Origin: a virus
Reading direction: 5' to 3' (one strand)
Length of the DNA stretch: 41,415 bases
Virus record (IMG/VR): IMGVR_UViG_3300048929_000264
Span: 1-41,415 of that record
This document shows, piece after piece, positions 7,294-13,474 of the stretch (its first letter is position 1; each line of letters begins with the position of its first letter). The position numbers and the translations under genes are program-made. Below the pieces are notes generated by a model. That model ran no database searches. It was not told the DNA's origin and saw nothing but the letters and a program-made list of their open reading frames with translations.

Positions 7294-7310
7294 TAAATAG
7301 CAATTTAGCT
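7294..7310. repeat. Left 17-bp inverted repeat of tail-fibre cassette pair
   Basis: TAAATAGCAATTTAGCT, exactly repeated as its reverse complement at 7922-7938. In both cassettes the repeat is read in the same frame and encodes N-S-N-L-A, as expected of a recombination site inside a coding sequence. Confidence 0.75.
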
Positions 7311-7586
7311 ACGCATAAATCCTCTGGAGATCACGATGGACGGTACTATACGAAGGCAGCAATTGATTCTCGTCAGAGATTGGTTTGTAGCGGATACACT
7401 GGAAATGGAGCTGGCATTCGCGATATAACCGTACCCGGTTTGACAGCAATATATTTTGGAGCAATCGGAACTGGTAGGGGTAACGTTTTATATGGTCTTG
7501 ATGGGGGCGCGGGTAACGTTATTACCGTTGCCGCAGACCAAAATCTAGCGAATCGCAGTTATTTTTATGTAGCATTTGGAGTTTAA
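7296..7586 (+). CDS. Tail-fibre C-terminal cassette, rightward (no start, silent)
   Basis: An open frame of 96 residues from the left repeat to a stop at 7586. It contains DHDGRYYTKAAID, a hallmark of Firmicutes phage tail fibres and collars, then a Gly-rich beta domain VCSGYTGNGAGIRDITV ... SYFYVAFGV. There is no ATG or ribosome site and an in-frame stop lies 5 codons before the repeat, so as it stands it is a promoterless 3' module. It faces opposite to all neighbouring genes and meets the second cassette tail to tail. It would become functional only if joined to an N-terminal fibre gene. Confidence 0.65.
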   Translation, partial: NSNLATHKSSGDHDGRYYTKAAIDSRQRLVCSGYTGNGAGIRDITVPGLTAIYFGAIGTGRGNVLYGLDGGAGNVITVAADQNLANRSYFYVAFGV

Positions 7587-7594
7587 ATGATCAT

Positions 7595-7921
7595 TTATGC
7601 CTTCGGGATAATGCCATTAATTATAAGTTCTGTTGTATTGTTTACTGTTCCAGTATGTAATCTATAAAACATCTGGTTATTATTACTTGCATATGTAATT
7701 CCGCTCGCACTTAAACCAGCAGTAATTGGAAGTACACAAGTTGCTAATTGTTTCGGAAAAGTCAGCATCGGGGTATCGGTAGTGGGAGTTCCCGTTGGGA
7801 GAATAGTTATTGCAATGGCATAGTAATTTGGATGTTCAATCACCATTTGCCGTGTGATATGAAATACTCCAATATCAGATAAAGTAATTTGCTTTCCCAA
7901 ATCGTTTTTGTCAGCTTTCAA
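7595..7921 (-). CDS. Tail-fibre C-terminal cassette, leftward
   Basis: About 108 residues from a TTG at 7921; the frame is open through the right repeat to a stop at 7951. It has a short linker (NDLGKQITLSDIG) and a beta-rich tip domain (MLTFPKQLATCVLPITAG ... TELIINGIIPKA). There is no convincing ribosome site. It differs in sequence from the rightward cassette but shares its position relative to the repeat, so the two look like alternative receptor-binding ends. The upstream gene stops in the same frame five codons before the repeat. Confidence 0.6.
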   Translation of the reverse strand: MKADKNDLGKQITLSDIGVFHITRQMVIEHPNYYAIAITILPTGTPTTDTPMLTFPKQLATCVLPITAGLSASGITYASNNNQMFYRLHTGTVNNTTELIINGIIPKA

Positions 7922-7938
7922 AGCTAAATTGCTATTTA
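7922..7938. repeat. Right 17-bp inverted repeat of tail-fibre cassette pair
   Basis: AGCTAAATTGCTATTTA, the exact reverse complement of 7294-7310. The two arms enclose 611 bp holding two convergent cassettes; similarity ends sharply outside the 17 bp. I saw no other perfect copy in the window. Confidence 0.75.
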
Positions 7939-7948
7939 CATTGCCTTC

Positions 7949-8161
7949 TTACCGAAAATCTTTTTCCCATTCAACTTCAATCCTTAAGAATCTTATTCCT
8001 GTTTTCTTTCCAGAGTAACCATGTGATATAGCACTCAACACATAACCAATACTTAATCCAGACCAGTCTACCAGTTCTCTTGACGTATCTGCCACATAAA
8101 GCGGCAGCTCATATTCATTGGTTTCTACTGCCATGTACAATTTTTTCTTCATAGCATACAA
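7949..8161 (-). CDS. Small conserved phage protein
   Basis: A 70-residue protein. The motif ETNEYELPLYVADTSRELVDW ... IRFLRIEVEWE is of a type seen repeatedly in Lachnospiraceae phages and may carry a short HTH-like middle (LSIGYVLSAISHG). Two ATGs (8161 and 8152) are possible behind AAGGG. It stops 10 bp from the right inverted repeat. Function unknown. Confidence 0.6.
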   Translation of the reverse strand: MYAMKKKLYMAVETNEYELPLYVADTSRELVDWSGLSIGYVLSAISHGYSGKKTGIRFLRIEVEWEKDFR

Positions 8162-8168
8162 CCCTTAT

Positions 8169-8615
8169 TTATTTTTTGAGGAAAATCGAAATCCATCTTC
8201 TGGACTGAACCCGATTTATTAAAGCCACAGTATCTCCATCTTTTTCAATCTCAACATTGCAGTTATACCGAAGAATCGTCCGCCGAAACTTTCTGGCCAG
8301 TTCTTTATCTAGCAGATTATAAATCATGTACAGATTCCCGGCCTTATCAATTATAGGCTTCTTGCCCTCATGAATTTCGCTTTTCTGACACGGGATAACT
8401 GCTCCCCTTGTATGCCTGCCAAAGTAGAAAAACAACCAGCCGGCTAATGGCCACTTTCCATTTAGGTAATACGGATTATATTTGGGAATCCACCAGGGAT
8501 CCTTAAAAGAAAATTGAAAGAACCATTCATAGCATTCTTGGGTCTTGAAATTCGCAAATGCAAACAAGAAAGTTCCTCTATGTCTTTTGGCAAACAATAA
8601 TTTACGATTGAACAT
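8169..8615 (-). CDS. Hypothetical basic aromatic protein
   Basis: A 148-residue protein, strongly basic, with many Trp/Tyr/Phe in the middle (DPWWIPKYNPYYLNGKWPLA) and a C-terminal mixed domain. The ATG follows GGGAGG. The GWLFFYFG stretch is hydrophobic but too short for a clear membrane span. No family recognised. It is followed 7 bp later by the 70-residue gene, so they form one operon. Confidence 0.55.
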   Translation of the reverse strand: MFNRKLLFAKRHRGTFLFAFANFKTQECYEWFFQFSFKDPWWIPKYNPYYLNGKWPLAGWLFFYFGRHTRGAVIPCQKSEIHEGKKPIIDKAGNLYMIYNLLDKELARKFRRTILRYNCNVEIEKDGDTVALINRVQSRRWISIFLKK

Positions 8616-8724
8616 TTATATATCCTCCCGGAAAGAAGCTTTTTTGTTTTTGAAATTTTTTTCAAATATCTTTGCCTAAGAAACGATTTCCACAGGACAT
8701 CTCACTAGCAATCCAATATCAGTT

Positions 8725-9138
8725 TTAATGAATTCCATAGAGATCTTTATCTCTCAGCTTTCTGAAATAAAATGCTGACCCGATATCACGGTATTCTTTT
8801 AATTCTGCCAGCCACTTTGATAACTGTTCATGATCTTTTCCGCATTGATTGCAACTGTTTTCTATAGTTTTTTCTCTACAGTATTGAATTGCTTTATCAA
8901 TGTCCACGTTATTCTCCTGCTCTGAAACAATGGACAATACCTTTTTCCTTGCAACCTCTGAATCTAATCTCACCCATTTTCTATCTTCCATTACGGCCAG
9001 GGCTTCTACCCAATCAAGGCCGCCACGTTCCGCTAGTCTTTTAAGAGTCTGACCATGGTTTGACAATGCCTGTTTCTCATGTGGAGTAATGGCTTTCCAT
9101 GGTATGGTAAACTTTGTTCCAAGAATAGGAAACTCCAT
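8725..9138 (-). CDS. Conserved phage protein with C-terminal CxxC
   Basis: A 137-residue protein. The N-terminus (IPWKAITPHEKQALSNHGQTLKRLAERGGL) matches a conserved pattern of unknown function in Clostridia phages. The later part carries YCREKTIENSCNQCGKDH, a possible metal site. The start at 9138 follows AAAGGAG. The 109-bp gap after it holds the inverted repeat TTTGAAA-AAAA-TTTCAAA near 8656 and no gene I would defend. Confidence 0.6.
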   Translation of the reverse strand: MEFPILGTKFTIPWKAITPHEKQALSNHGQTLKRLAERGGLDWVEALAVMEDRKWVRLDSEVARKKVLSIVSEQENNVDIDKAIQYCREKTIENSCNQCGKDHEQLSKWLAELKEYRDIGSAFYFRKLRDKDLYGIH

Positions 9139-9154
9139 TTAAACATCTCCTTTG

Positions 9155-9340
9155 CTATAAACCAAACTCGATTGAACATATATGTATTTTCTCTCTTGGT
9201 AAGACTCTCTTGGCAAATGCCCTGACTTTGGCAGAAAGCTTTTTTATTTTTTTCGGAACTTGGACGGCTAACTGGCCCCTAAACTGCTTCCCTATAGACC
9301 CCCTCCCGGGTGCCTTTCGGCTGCCTAAACGCTGCGTCTG
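9155..9340 (-). pseudogene. Open basic reading frame without a start (possible remnant)
   Basis: 62 sense codons between stops, very rich in Lys and Arg (for example LAVQVPKKIKKLSAKVRAF), ending 16 bp before the 8725-9138 gene. No ATG, GTG or TTG is present. The composition looks protein-like, so it may be the 3' remnant of a DNA-binding gene; chance openness is the alternative. Confidence 0.25.
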
Positions 9341-9350
9341 TCACAGAACA

Positions 9351-9482
9351 TAATATTGCACAAAATGAGCCTATCATTTACAGCATATTTCACAAGGCGA
9401 TGCAATTAATCTACTACCAGTGTTTCAACTATTCGTTAAATTACCGTTTAACGCAGTCTTGCACCTTAATATTGCACAAAAT
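9351..9482. repeat. Pair of 16-bp direct repeats in a non-coding stretch
   Basis: TAATATTGCACAAAAT occurs at 9351-9366 and again at 9467-9482. The core TTGTGCAA resembles one of the operator copies near 12.12 kb, so these could be regulator sites. The remainder of 9341-9572 is AT-rich and I see no gene in it. Confidence 0.45.
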
Positions 9483-9572
9483 CGTTGTTGATTTCTATGC
9501 ATGTTGTATATGTAATATTAAGTATTGTCTTTTGTGTGGGTAAATATAGATATTGTCAGAATATTTGATATG

Positions 9573-10205
9573 TTAATCTGGTAGTTCGTCAGCTGATCCC
9601 GGCAGATGGTCCATCGTTTTCGCCCTGGCTTCTATTTCTTCACGGCTCACTGATATACGTGCTGCTCCGTCTGCTCCTCTTGGCTGTCCCATGTTCCAAC
9701 CATAATGCCGGTTGAGTGCCGGTAGAATTTTCATGGGATTTGAACCGCCGGAAATCAATTTATTGCTCAAACTTTCTTCTCTTTCGGAGTTAAGTTTTTT
9801 GTATATCTCGGAAGCACCAGAGCCGACTTGTGTCTCATTATTGCCCCAAGAATAGAAAGTATCTTGGTTAATACCAGTAAGCTTAGAGAAACCTATAATA
9901 CTAATCTCCTTGTCATACTCATAACAGAGAGTTATGTATACATCACATATATTACTAATAAGCTCTATGTTATAAGCATTACTTACTCTGGTATCTATTA
10001 CTAATTTATCTTTATTAATTCCAAATAAAGCTTTATTAATATATATAAGAGCGGCATTCCAACGGCTCTGGGGTTCCTTACGCATGTCCTGGATTTTACG
10101 ATCATCTATGTATTCTTGTAAGTGTAGAGATATCTCATTTTCAAAGACATCTACTGTATTCCCATCAGTATCAGCTACAGAAGTGTAATTAATATTATCT
10201 GACAT
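9573..10205 (-). CDS. HTH phage protein, candidate terminase small subunit
   Basis: A 210-residue protein. The middle (ISIIGFSKLTGINQDTFYSWG) reads as a helix-turn-helix of the kind that starts small terminase subunits. It is followed by KLNSEREESLSNKLISGGSNPMKILPALNRHYGW, a pattern I associate with phage DNA-packaging or DNA-binding proteins. The ATG follows GGAAGGAG. It lies more than 8 kb upstream of terL, unusual for a small terminase, so it could instead be a regulator. Confidence 0.5.
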   Translation of the reverse strand: MSDNINYTSVADTDGNTVDVFENEISLHLQEYIDDRKIQDMRKEPQSRWNAALIYINKALFGINKDKLVIDTRVSNAYNIELISNICDVYITLCYEYDKEISIIGFSKLTGINQDTFYSWGNNETQVGSGASEIYKKLNSEREESLSNKLISGGSNPMKILPALNRHYGWNMGQPRGADGAARISVSREEIEARAKTMDHLPGSADELPD

Positions 10206-10300
10206 AGTATTTATATCTCCTTCCTGGCCTTATACAGGTGTCATACAGATACATATAAAGGCTTTATATATTTATTATCTGGGTAGATACCACAGATTTG

Positions 10301-10471
10301 TTAATCTTTAATTACCTGATCTGATAGAGCAAATGTTATCCGGTTATCTGAATCAGGAATAACTTGATTTAGCAGTTCTAAGCATTCATTCCGCTGCTCT
10401 TGATCAGTACATTTCCCTGTCTCGCAGAAACGGCAACTTTCCCGACTGCATTTATCACTTATTCTTTGCAT
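10301..10471 (-). CDS. Small cysteine-rich protein
   Basis: A 56-residue frame beginning MQRISDKCSRESCRFC, with five Cys in the first 30 residues (positions 8, 13, 16, 21 and 30) and a helical acidic second half. The ATG at 10471 follows GAGGAG. The Cys spacing suggests a small metal-binding knuckle. It is followed by the terminase-small-subunit candidate 95 bp on. Confidence 0.6.
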   Translation of the reverse strand: MQRISDKCSRESCRFCETGKCTDQEQRNECLELLNQVIPDSDNRITFALSDQVIKD

Positions 10472-10637
10472 CTACCCAACTCCTCAATTTTTGATTCGTT
10501 CTGATTTTGTTCTAATTGTGCTATGACTAGTAGATTTAAAATCCATTCAGGCGTTCAAATTAGCCCACTGCGCCGTTTTCAATCTCTCCCTTGAACATTT
10601 TCTCGTCTGCATTCTTAAAATTGATTTGCGGGCAAAT

Positions 10638-10687
10638 AAAAAAGTCCTCGCGCTATACGGAGTGAATACCGTACAACACAAGGACTT
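10638..10687 (-). terminator. Strong intrinsic terminator
   Basis: Minus strand: AAGTCCT/AGGACTT extended to 19 pairs (several G-U) with an 8-nt loop, followed directly by a run of six T's at 10643-10638. It ends the small RNA and would block read-through from the replication side. Confidence 0.85.
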
Positions 10688-10778
10688 GAAGTCATTGGTT
10701 CTTTCCCGCCTATTACGGGGTCATTGTATATGGTCAAGGCCAACCAGGCTAGCACATACACGCTTTTATATTTAATTG
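10638..10778 (-). ncRNA. Probable small RNA with its own promoter and terminator
   Basis: A self-contained unit of about 140 nt: a promoter ending at 10784, a transcript with a CC-rich middle region (TGACCCCGTAATAGGCGGG), and a 19-bp terminator hairpin followed by T's. A continuous frame crosses it from a GTG, but there is no ribosome site and the frame runs through the terminator, so a structural RNA is preferred. No Rfam class recognised. Confidence 0.55.
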
Positions 10779-10783
10779 TCTAC

Positions 10784-10812
10784 ACTTTAGCAGATATTTA
10801 ATTATCTGTCAA
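10784..10812 (-). promoter_or_regulatory. Promoter of the small RNA
   Basis: Minus strand: consensus -35 TTGACA (10807-10812), 17 bp spacer, -10 TAAAGT (10784-10789). The spacer contains the dyad CAGATA-ATTAAA-TATCTG, a possible operator. Confidence 0.65.
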
Positions 10813-10929
10813 TATCTGGATATCGTTTTTCTATCTATCCCCTATATATTATTATATTTACTTCAGGGGGAACAGGGTATCTCGCTTATCCAGATTATCA
10901 AAGTATCAAATTCACCCCATTGATGTGGC

Positions 10930-11140
10930 CATTCATAACCTGATTTGCGTCAGTGCTACGAACAGTATTTTTATACTGTATTATTTATTTGGTTTTATAT
11001 CTGGTTTATTATCTGTATATATATTTTTATTATATATTACATCCTTTAACATTTGACAAATCCGTACTTTCCATTGTGCAAAATTGTCCAATGGATATGA
11101 CAAAAATGTTCAATGCATTTTACAAAAAGAGCCAGCAACC
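10930..11140 (-). pseudogene. Decayed copy of the replication initiator middle region
   Basis: Translated fragments QFCTMESTDLS and DNKPDIKPNK match QNCQMESTNLS and the IKPDNKPNIKPDN linker of the initiator gene at 30.5-31.3 kb, and the DNA that follows (TTCGTAGCACTGACG) is the same in both. Stops and frameshifts rule out a protein. It is probably the relic of a related replication module left by recombination; the 5' part would have been lost where the DUF2442/DUF4160 pair now sits. Confidence 0.6.
10962..11016. repeat. Second origin-like element: hairpin plus three iterons
   Basis: Hairpin ACAGTAT-TTTT-ATACTGT at 10962-10979, followed one base later by three 12-bp units of the type TTTTATATCTGG (10981-11016). 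The arrangement mirrors that in the initiator gene at 30823-30890, with a different stem sequence that still pairs. Confidence 0.5.
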
Positions 11141-11153
11141 GCTGACCCTTAAA

Positions 11154-11405
11154 TTATATTCGTTCTATCCCGTATTCATAAATCGTATCACTTGGCAAAT
11201 CAATGTCATCGGTCCAAAATACGCAAGTCCGGCTTTCGTCAACCTGGACCTGCTGGAACAATCCATAAATATTTTTCAGTTCTGCAAACTGTGCTATGCT
11301 GCCGATGTCGTCTTTAACGTCATATAACACTTCTTTGCCATCGTCAAAAATCACTTTTAAAACATAATCATCTAATGGCTTTAATTCTTTTATTCTTGGT
11401 ATCAT
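11154..11405 (-). CDS. DUF2442 protein
   Basis: An 83-residue protein beginning MIPRIKELKPLDDYVLKVIFDDGKE, the standard opening of the DUF2442 family, with a C-terminal VFWTDDIDLPSDTIYEYG. The ATG at 11405 is 7 nt after GGAGG; a GTG two codons earlier is too close to that site. It follows a DUF4160 gene 31 bp upstream. The two families are often adjacent in mobile elements and have been suspected to form a toxin-antitoxin-like pair, without a settled mechanism that I know of. Confidence 0.85.
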   Translation of the reverse strand: MIPRIKELKPLDDYVLKVIFDDGKEVLYDVKDDIGSIAQFAELKNIYGLFQQVQVDESRTCVFWTDDIDLPSDTIYEYGIERI

Positions 11406-11436
11406 TCCCACACCTCCAGACGGGCGAAAAAGCCGC

Positions 11437-11688
11437 TTATAATGGCGGCAATTTCTTTAGATTCTGACTATCCCACATATCTAATAATTCATTATGATTC
11501 TGGGACATCCACTCTTTAACAAGTTCCTGTGCTCTCCGGGGTAAATCTCCTTCGGTCATTTCCATAGTCCGCAAATCAAAGATTCCGATATGCTCACCAT
11601 ACAAAGCATGCAAATGACTTGGTTCATGTTCCTTTGGCTTGAAGAACATTTTGATTACTATCCCGTAGAACCTTGCTATCTCTGGCAC
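11437..11688 (-). CDS. DUF4160 protein
   Basis: 83 residues from a GTG at 11688, eight bases after GGAG. This gives the family's usual start (M)PEIARFYGIVIKMFF, followed by EHEPSHLHALYGEHIGIFDLRT. The frame stays open 19 codons upstream, but that part runs through a promoter (-10 at 11728-11733), so the longer form is unlikely. The promoter carries an operator of the HTH gene upstream, so the pair is probably repressed by that protein. Partner: DUF2442. Confidence 0.8.
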   Translation of the reverse strand: MPEIARFYGIVIKMFFKPKEHEPSHLHALYGEHIGIFDLRTMEMTEGDLPRRAQELVKEWMSQNHNELLDMWDSQNLKKLPPL

Positions 11689-11727
11689 CTCATCAACTCC
11701 TTTTATCAATACTTCTTGCATAGTTAC

Positions 11728-11756
11728 ATTATATTCTATTATCATGTAATAGTCAA
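11728..11756 (-). promoter_or_regulatory. Promoter of the DUF4160/DUF2442 pair
   Basis: Minus strand: -35 TTGACT (11751-11756), 17 bp spacer, perfect -10 TATAAT (11728-11733). The 17-bp dyad CTATTA-N5-TAATAG (11736-11752) fills the spacer, so a bound repressor would block polymerase directly. Predicted leader about 34 nt. Confidence 0.8.
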
Positions 11757-11773
11757 TTCTATTATTGCGTAAT
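11736..11773. promoter_or_regulatory. Operator copies 7 and 8
   Basis: CTATTATCATGTAATAG (11736-11752) is the most symmetrical copy in the array (CTATTA/TAATAG). A second, CTATTATTGCGTAAT, starts at 11759. They are the same repeat as the six copies upstream of the HTH gene. Confidence 0.7.
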
Positions 11774-11775
11774 TT

Positions 11776-11997
11776 TTATTTTTCTTTATATTCCATAATC
11801 TGTCCAGGCTGACACCTGAGAAGCTTACACAAATTACATATGACTTCACAAGTAACATTTTCATTTTTCACTAACTTATAAACAGTAGCCCGATGAATCC
11901 CATTATCAATAAGCCACTGCTTTTTTAAGCCCTTTTTATCCATCAAAGTCCAAAACTTTTCAAAGTCAATAATACCATTCTCTCCGTAGTTTGCCAC
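11776..11997 (-). CDS. Small XRE/Cro-type HTH regulator
   Basis: A 73-residue protein. FEKFWTLMDKKGLKKQWLIDNGIHRATVYKLVKNENVTCEVICNLCKLLRC is a complete Cro/C1-type helix-turn-helix with the typical closing (QPGQIMEY). The start is GTG at 11997 behind GGTGAG. It is flanked on both sides by eight copies of a dyad operator that sit within its own promoter, the DUF4160 promoter and the rightward promoter. It is therefore the likely repressor of all three and probably autoregulates. Confidence 0.85.
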   Translation of the reverse strand: MANYGENGIIDFEKFWTLMDKKGLKKQWLIDNGIHRATVYKLVKNENVTCEVICNLCKLLRCQPGQIMEYKEK

Positions 11998-12038
11998 TGT
12001 CTCACCGCTTTCTATTATCGTGTATTATTTTATATCTA

Positions 12039-12067
12039 ATAATATTCTAAAATCGTGTAATTGTCAA
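12039..12067 (-). promoter_or_regulatory. Promoter of the HTH regulator
   Basis: Minus strand: consensus -35 TTGACA (12062-12067), 17 bp spacer, -10 TATTAT (12039-12044). Operator copy 2 overlaps the spacer and copy 1 lies just downstream of the start point, so autorepression is likely. Confidence 0.75.
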
Positions 12068-12164
12068 CATTCTATTATCATGTACATTTTCAACAATAAA
12101 TCAACCATGATCACATTCTATTTTTGTGCAATACATCAAAGTTCTATTATCGTGTAATTTATCC

Positions 12165-12193
12165 TTGATTTTAATTCTATTATCATGTAATAT
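12165..12193 (+). promoter_or_regulatory. Promoter of the rightward operon
   Basis: -35 TTGATT (12165-12170), 17 bp spacer, -10 TAATAT (12188-12193); an alternative TATAAT begins at 12191. Operator copy 6 covers the spacer and -10, as at the other two promoters. Confidence 0.55.
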
Positions 12194-12243
12194 AATAACA
12201 TAGCAAGCAACACAAAACAAGCCAATCGAAAGGCGGTACTTAT

Positions 12244-12495
12244 ATGAATAAGAAAATAAAAATTGAATGGTGTGAAAATTTTATAAAAGCAAGATTTAAA
12301 AAGCTTCCAGAGTTTGCAAAGGGTATTGAAACAAATTGCTTCTTTAAAATGGCTGAAAAGTCGGGTCTTTATATAGCTGGAACTTACGGAAGTCCAATGT
12401 CACAAGCGCTTGAAAATCTTGCGAGAGTAGAAATGATTCAAGATGATAACGGAAACTATCTTTACTCTGCATTTTATATGAAACAAATCCCCTGA
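12244..12495 (+). CDS. Hypothetical protein, first gene of rightward operon
   Basis: An 83-residue protein, basic at the N-terminus and with a Gly/Ser loop (AGTYGSPMSQALENLARVEMIQDDNGNYLYSA is its middle and later part, broken here only by description). It could be a small winged-helix-like fold, but no family is recognised. The ATG follows AAAGGCGG. It stands first behind the operator-controlled promoter, so it should respond directly to the HTH protein. A hairpin ACCGCC-TTCC-GGCGGT (12520-12535) follows it. Confidence 0.6.
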   Translation: MNKKIKIEWCENFIKARFKKLPEFAKGIETNCFFKMAEKSGLYIAGTYGSPMSQALENLARVEMIQDDNGNYLYSAFYMKQIP

Positions 12496-12576
12496 AGAGT
12501 CTTTGAAAATTAAGACGAAACCGCCTTCCGGCGGTCGGGATACACGCACATTACAACCAAATAAGGAGGTTTTACG

Positions 12577-12789
12577 ATGGCAAATTTAGCACACTTATTC
12601 CACGTAGGGCAGAAAGTAAAAATAAGAAATGATGACTTTGATTCATTGCAGAAATTTGATGATGGGATTGTGAAAGAAACTAATGAAGACCATATCATCG
12701 TGACAGAAACAAAAACAAATACAGACGGTTGGTATGAAGAAGATTTCAATATCGGCATGATTTACCCTGAATACAATTTTTTGCCTTAA
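12577..12789 (+). CDS. Small hypothetical protein (SH3-like barrel pattern)
   Basis: A 70-residue acidic protein. FHVGQKVKIRNDDFDSLQKF ... GIVKETNEDHIIVTET reads as a small five-strand beta barrel. The ATG follows AAGGAGG with good spacing. It lies in the rightward operon; no close family known to me. Confidence 0.65.
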   Translation: MANLAHLFHVGQKVKIRNDDFDSLQKFDDGIVKETNEDHIIVTETKTNTDGWYEEDFNIGMIYPEYNFLP

Positions 12790-12919
12790 CTCAAGTCTCG
12801 CCCATAGAACATCATCGACGTAGTTGCAATTCCTACGAAGGCTATTATAGTATGCAAGAAGTACGGATATTTCAGGATAAATGTAATTGATGAATAAGCC
12901 AAAATGAAAGGAGTTTCAC

Positions 12920-13096
12920 ATGAAAACAGAACACAGAGTAGACAACTGGAACCAAAATAAAATCTGGATCTGCAAAATTTCAAAATGCAACCATTACTAC
13001 ATAGGCCAGCAAGTTGGTTGCCTAAACTTCCGGCCGGTAAGAGTTTCAAAATCTCATTACAAGTCAATCATCTTCAATTCAAAATTTGCTTATTAG
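12920..13096 (+). CDS. Small basic protein
   Basis: A 58-residue frame starting MKTEHRVDNWNQNKIWIC behind AAAGGAG. It has three Cys in the first 34 residues and a basic tail. The stop overlaps the start of the hairpin GGCGGC-ACT-GCCGCC (13096-13110). The family is unknown to me; the ribosome site and operon position support translation. Confidence 0.55.
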   Translation: MKTEHRVDNWNQNKIWICKISKCNHYYIGQQVGCLNFRPVRVSKSHYKSIIFNSKFAY

Positions 13097-13196
13097 GCGG
13101 CACTGCCGCCCCTCTAATGCAGCCGGACAAGCTCCGTAGGTCACAAGCCCTGGTAGATGCAGAGTGGAGGTAAATAGCCAAAATGGAGGTAAAGAG

Positions 13197-13403
13197 ATGA
13201 TTAAATTAACCAAAACAGAAATGGCATGGATTATTGGGGAACTTGATAGGAATGCAGCAATTAATACAAATGCCGCCTCGTCGCCTGAGGCAATCACCAT
13301 TGAAAAAGGGCTCTTAAATCTCAAAGCGGAGAACTTAACCAGTATGTCTAACAAGCTTCAGAAAGCCCTTGACAGTAACGACAAGAGAATTGCAATAATC
13401 TAA
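13197..13403 (+). CDS. Small helical hypothetical protein
   Basis: A 68-residue protein starting MIKLTKTEMAWIIGELDRNA, mainly helical. The ATG at 13197 is 7 nt after GGAGG, which is preferred to a frame extending 11 codons upstream. It is followed by a 7-bp hairpin CTGGCGG/CCGCCAG (13409-13447). No family recognised. Confidence 0.6.
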   Translation: MIKLTKTEMAWIIGELDRNAAINTNAASSPEAITIEKGLLNLKAENLTSMSNKLQKALDSNDKRIAII

Positions 13404-13474
13404 TTATACTGGCGGCGGTCAATCCGTAGCGTCAAAGCAACCGCCAGATTAACAAATTTTAGGAGGATAACATC

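Larger units (their letters stand above)
12012..12193. promoter_or_regulatory. Operator copies 1-6
   Basis: Six copies of CTATTATCRTGTAATNN start at 12012, 12047, 12072, 12118, 12144 and 12177 (copies at 12047 and 12118 are the most diverged). Spacing is 25-46 bp. The region 11998-12243 is otherwise non-coding and forms the divergent control region between the HTH gene and the rightward operon. Confidence 0.75.

Noticed and set aside
10650-10760. A protein reading across the small-RNA region from a GTG
   Set aside because: No ribosome site and it continues through a 19-bp terminator hairpin.
11437-11745. Longer DUF4160 protein starting at 11745
   Set aside because: Its first 19 codons overlie the -10 box and operator, and no ribosome site precedes it; the GTG at 11688 gives the family's normal start.
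11736-12193. CRISPR array, because of regularly recurring 17-bp repeats
   Set aside because: Repeats are short dyads, spacing varies from 25 to 46 bp, they overlap promoters and no cas genes are present.
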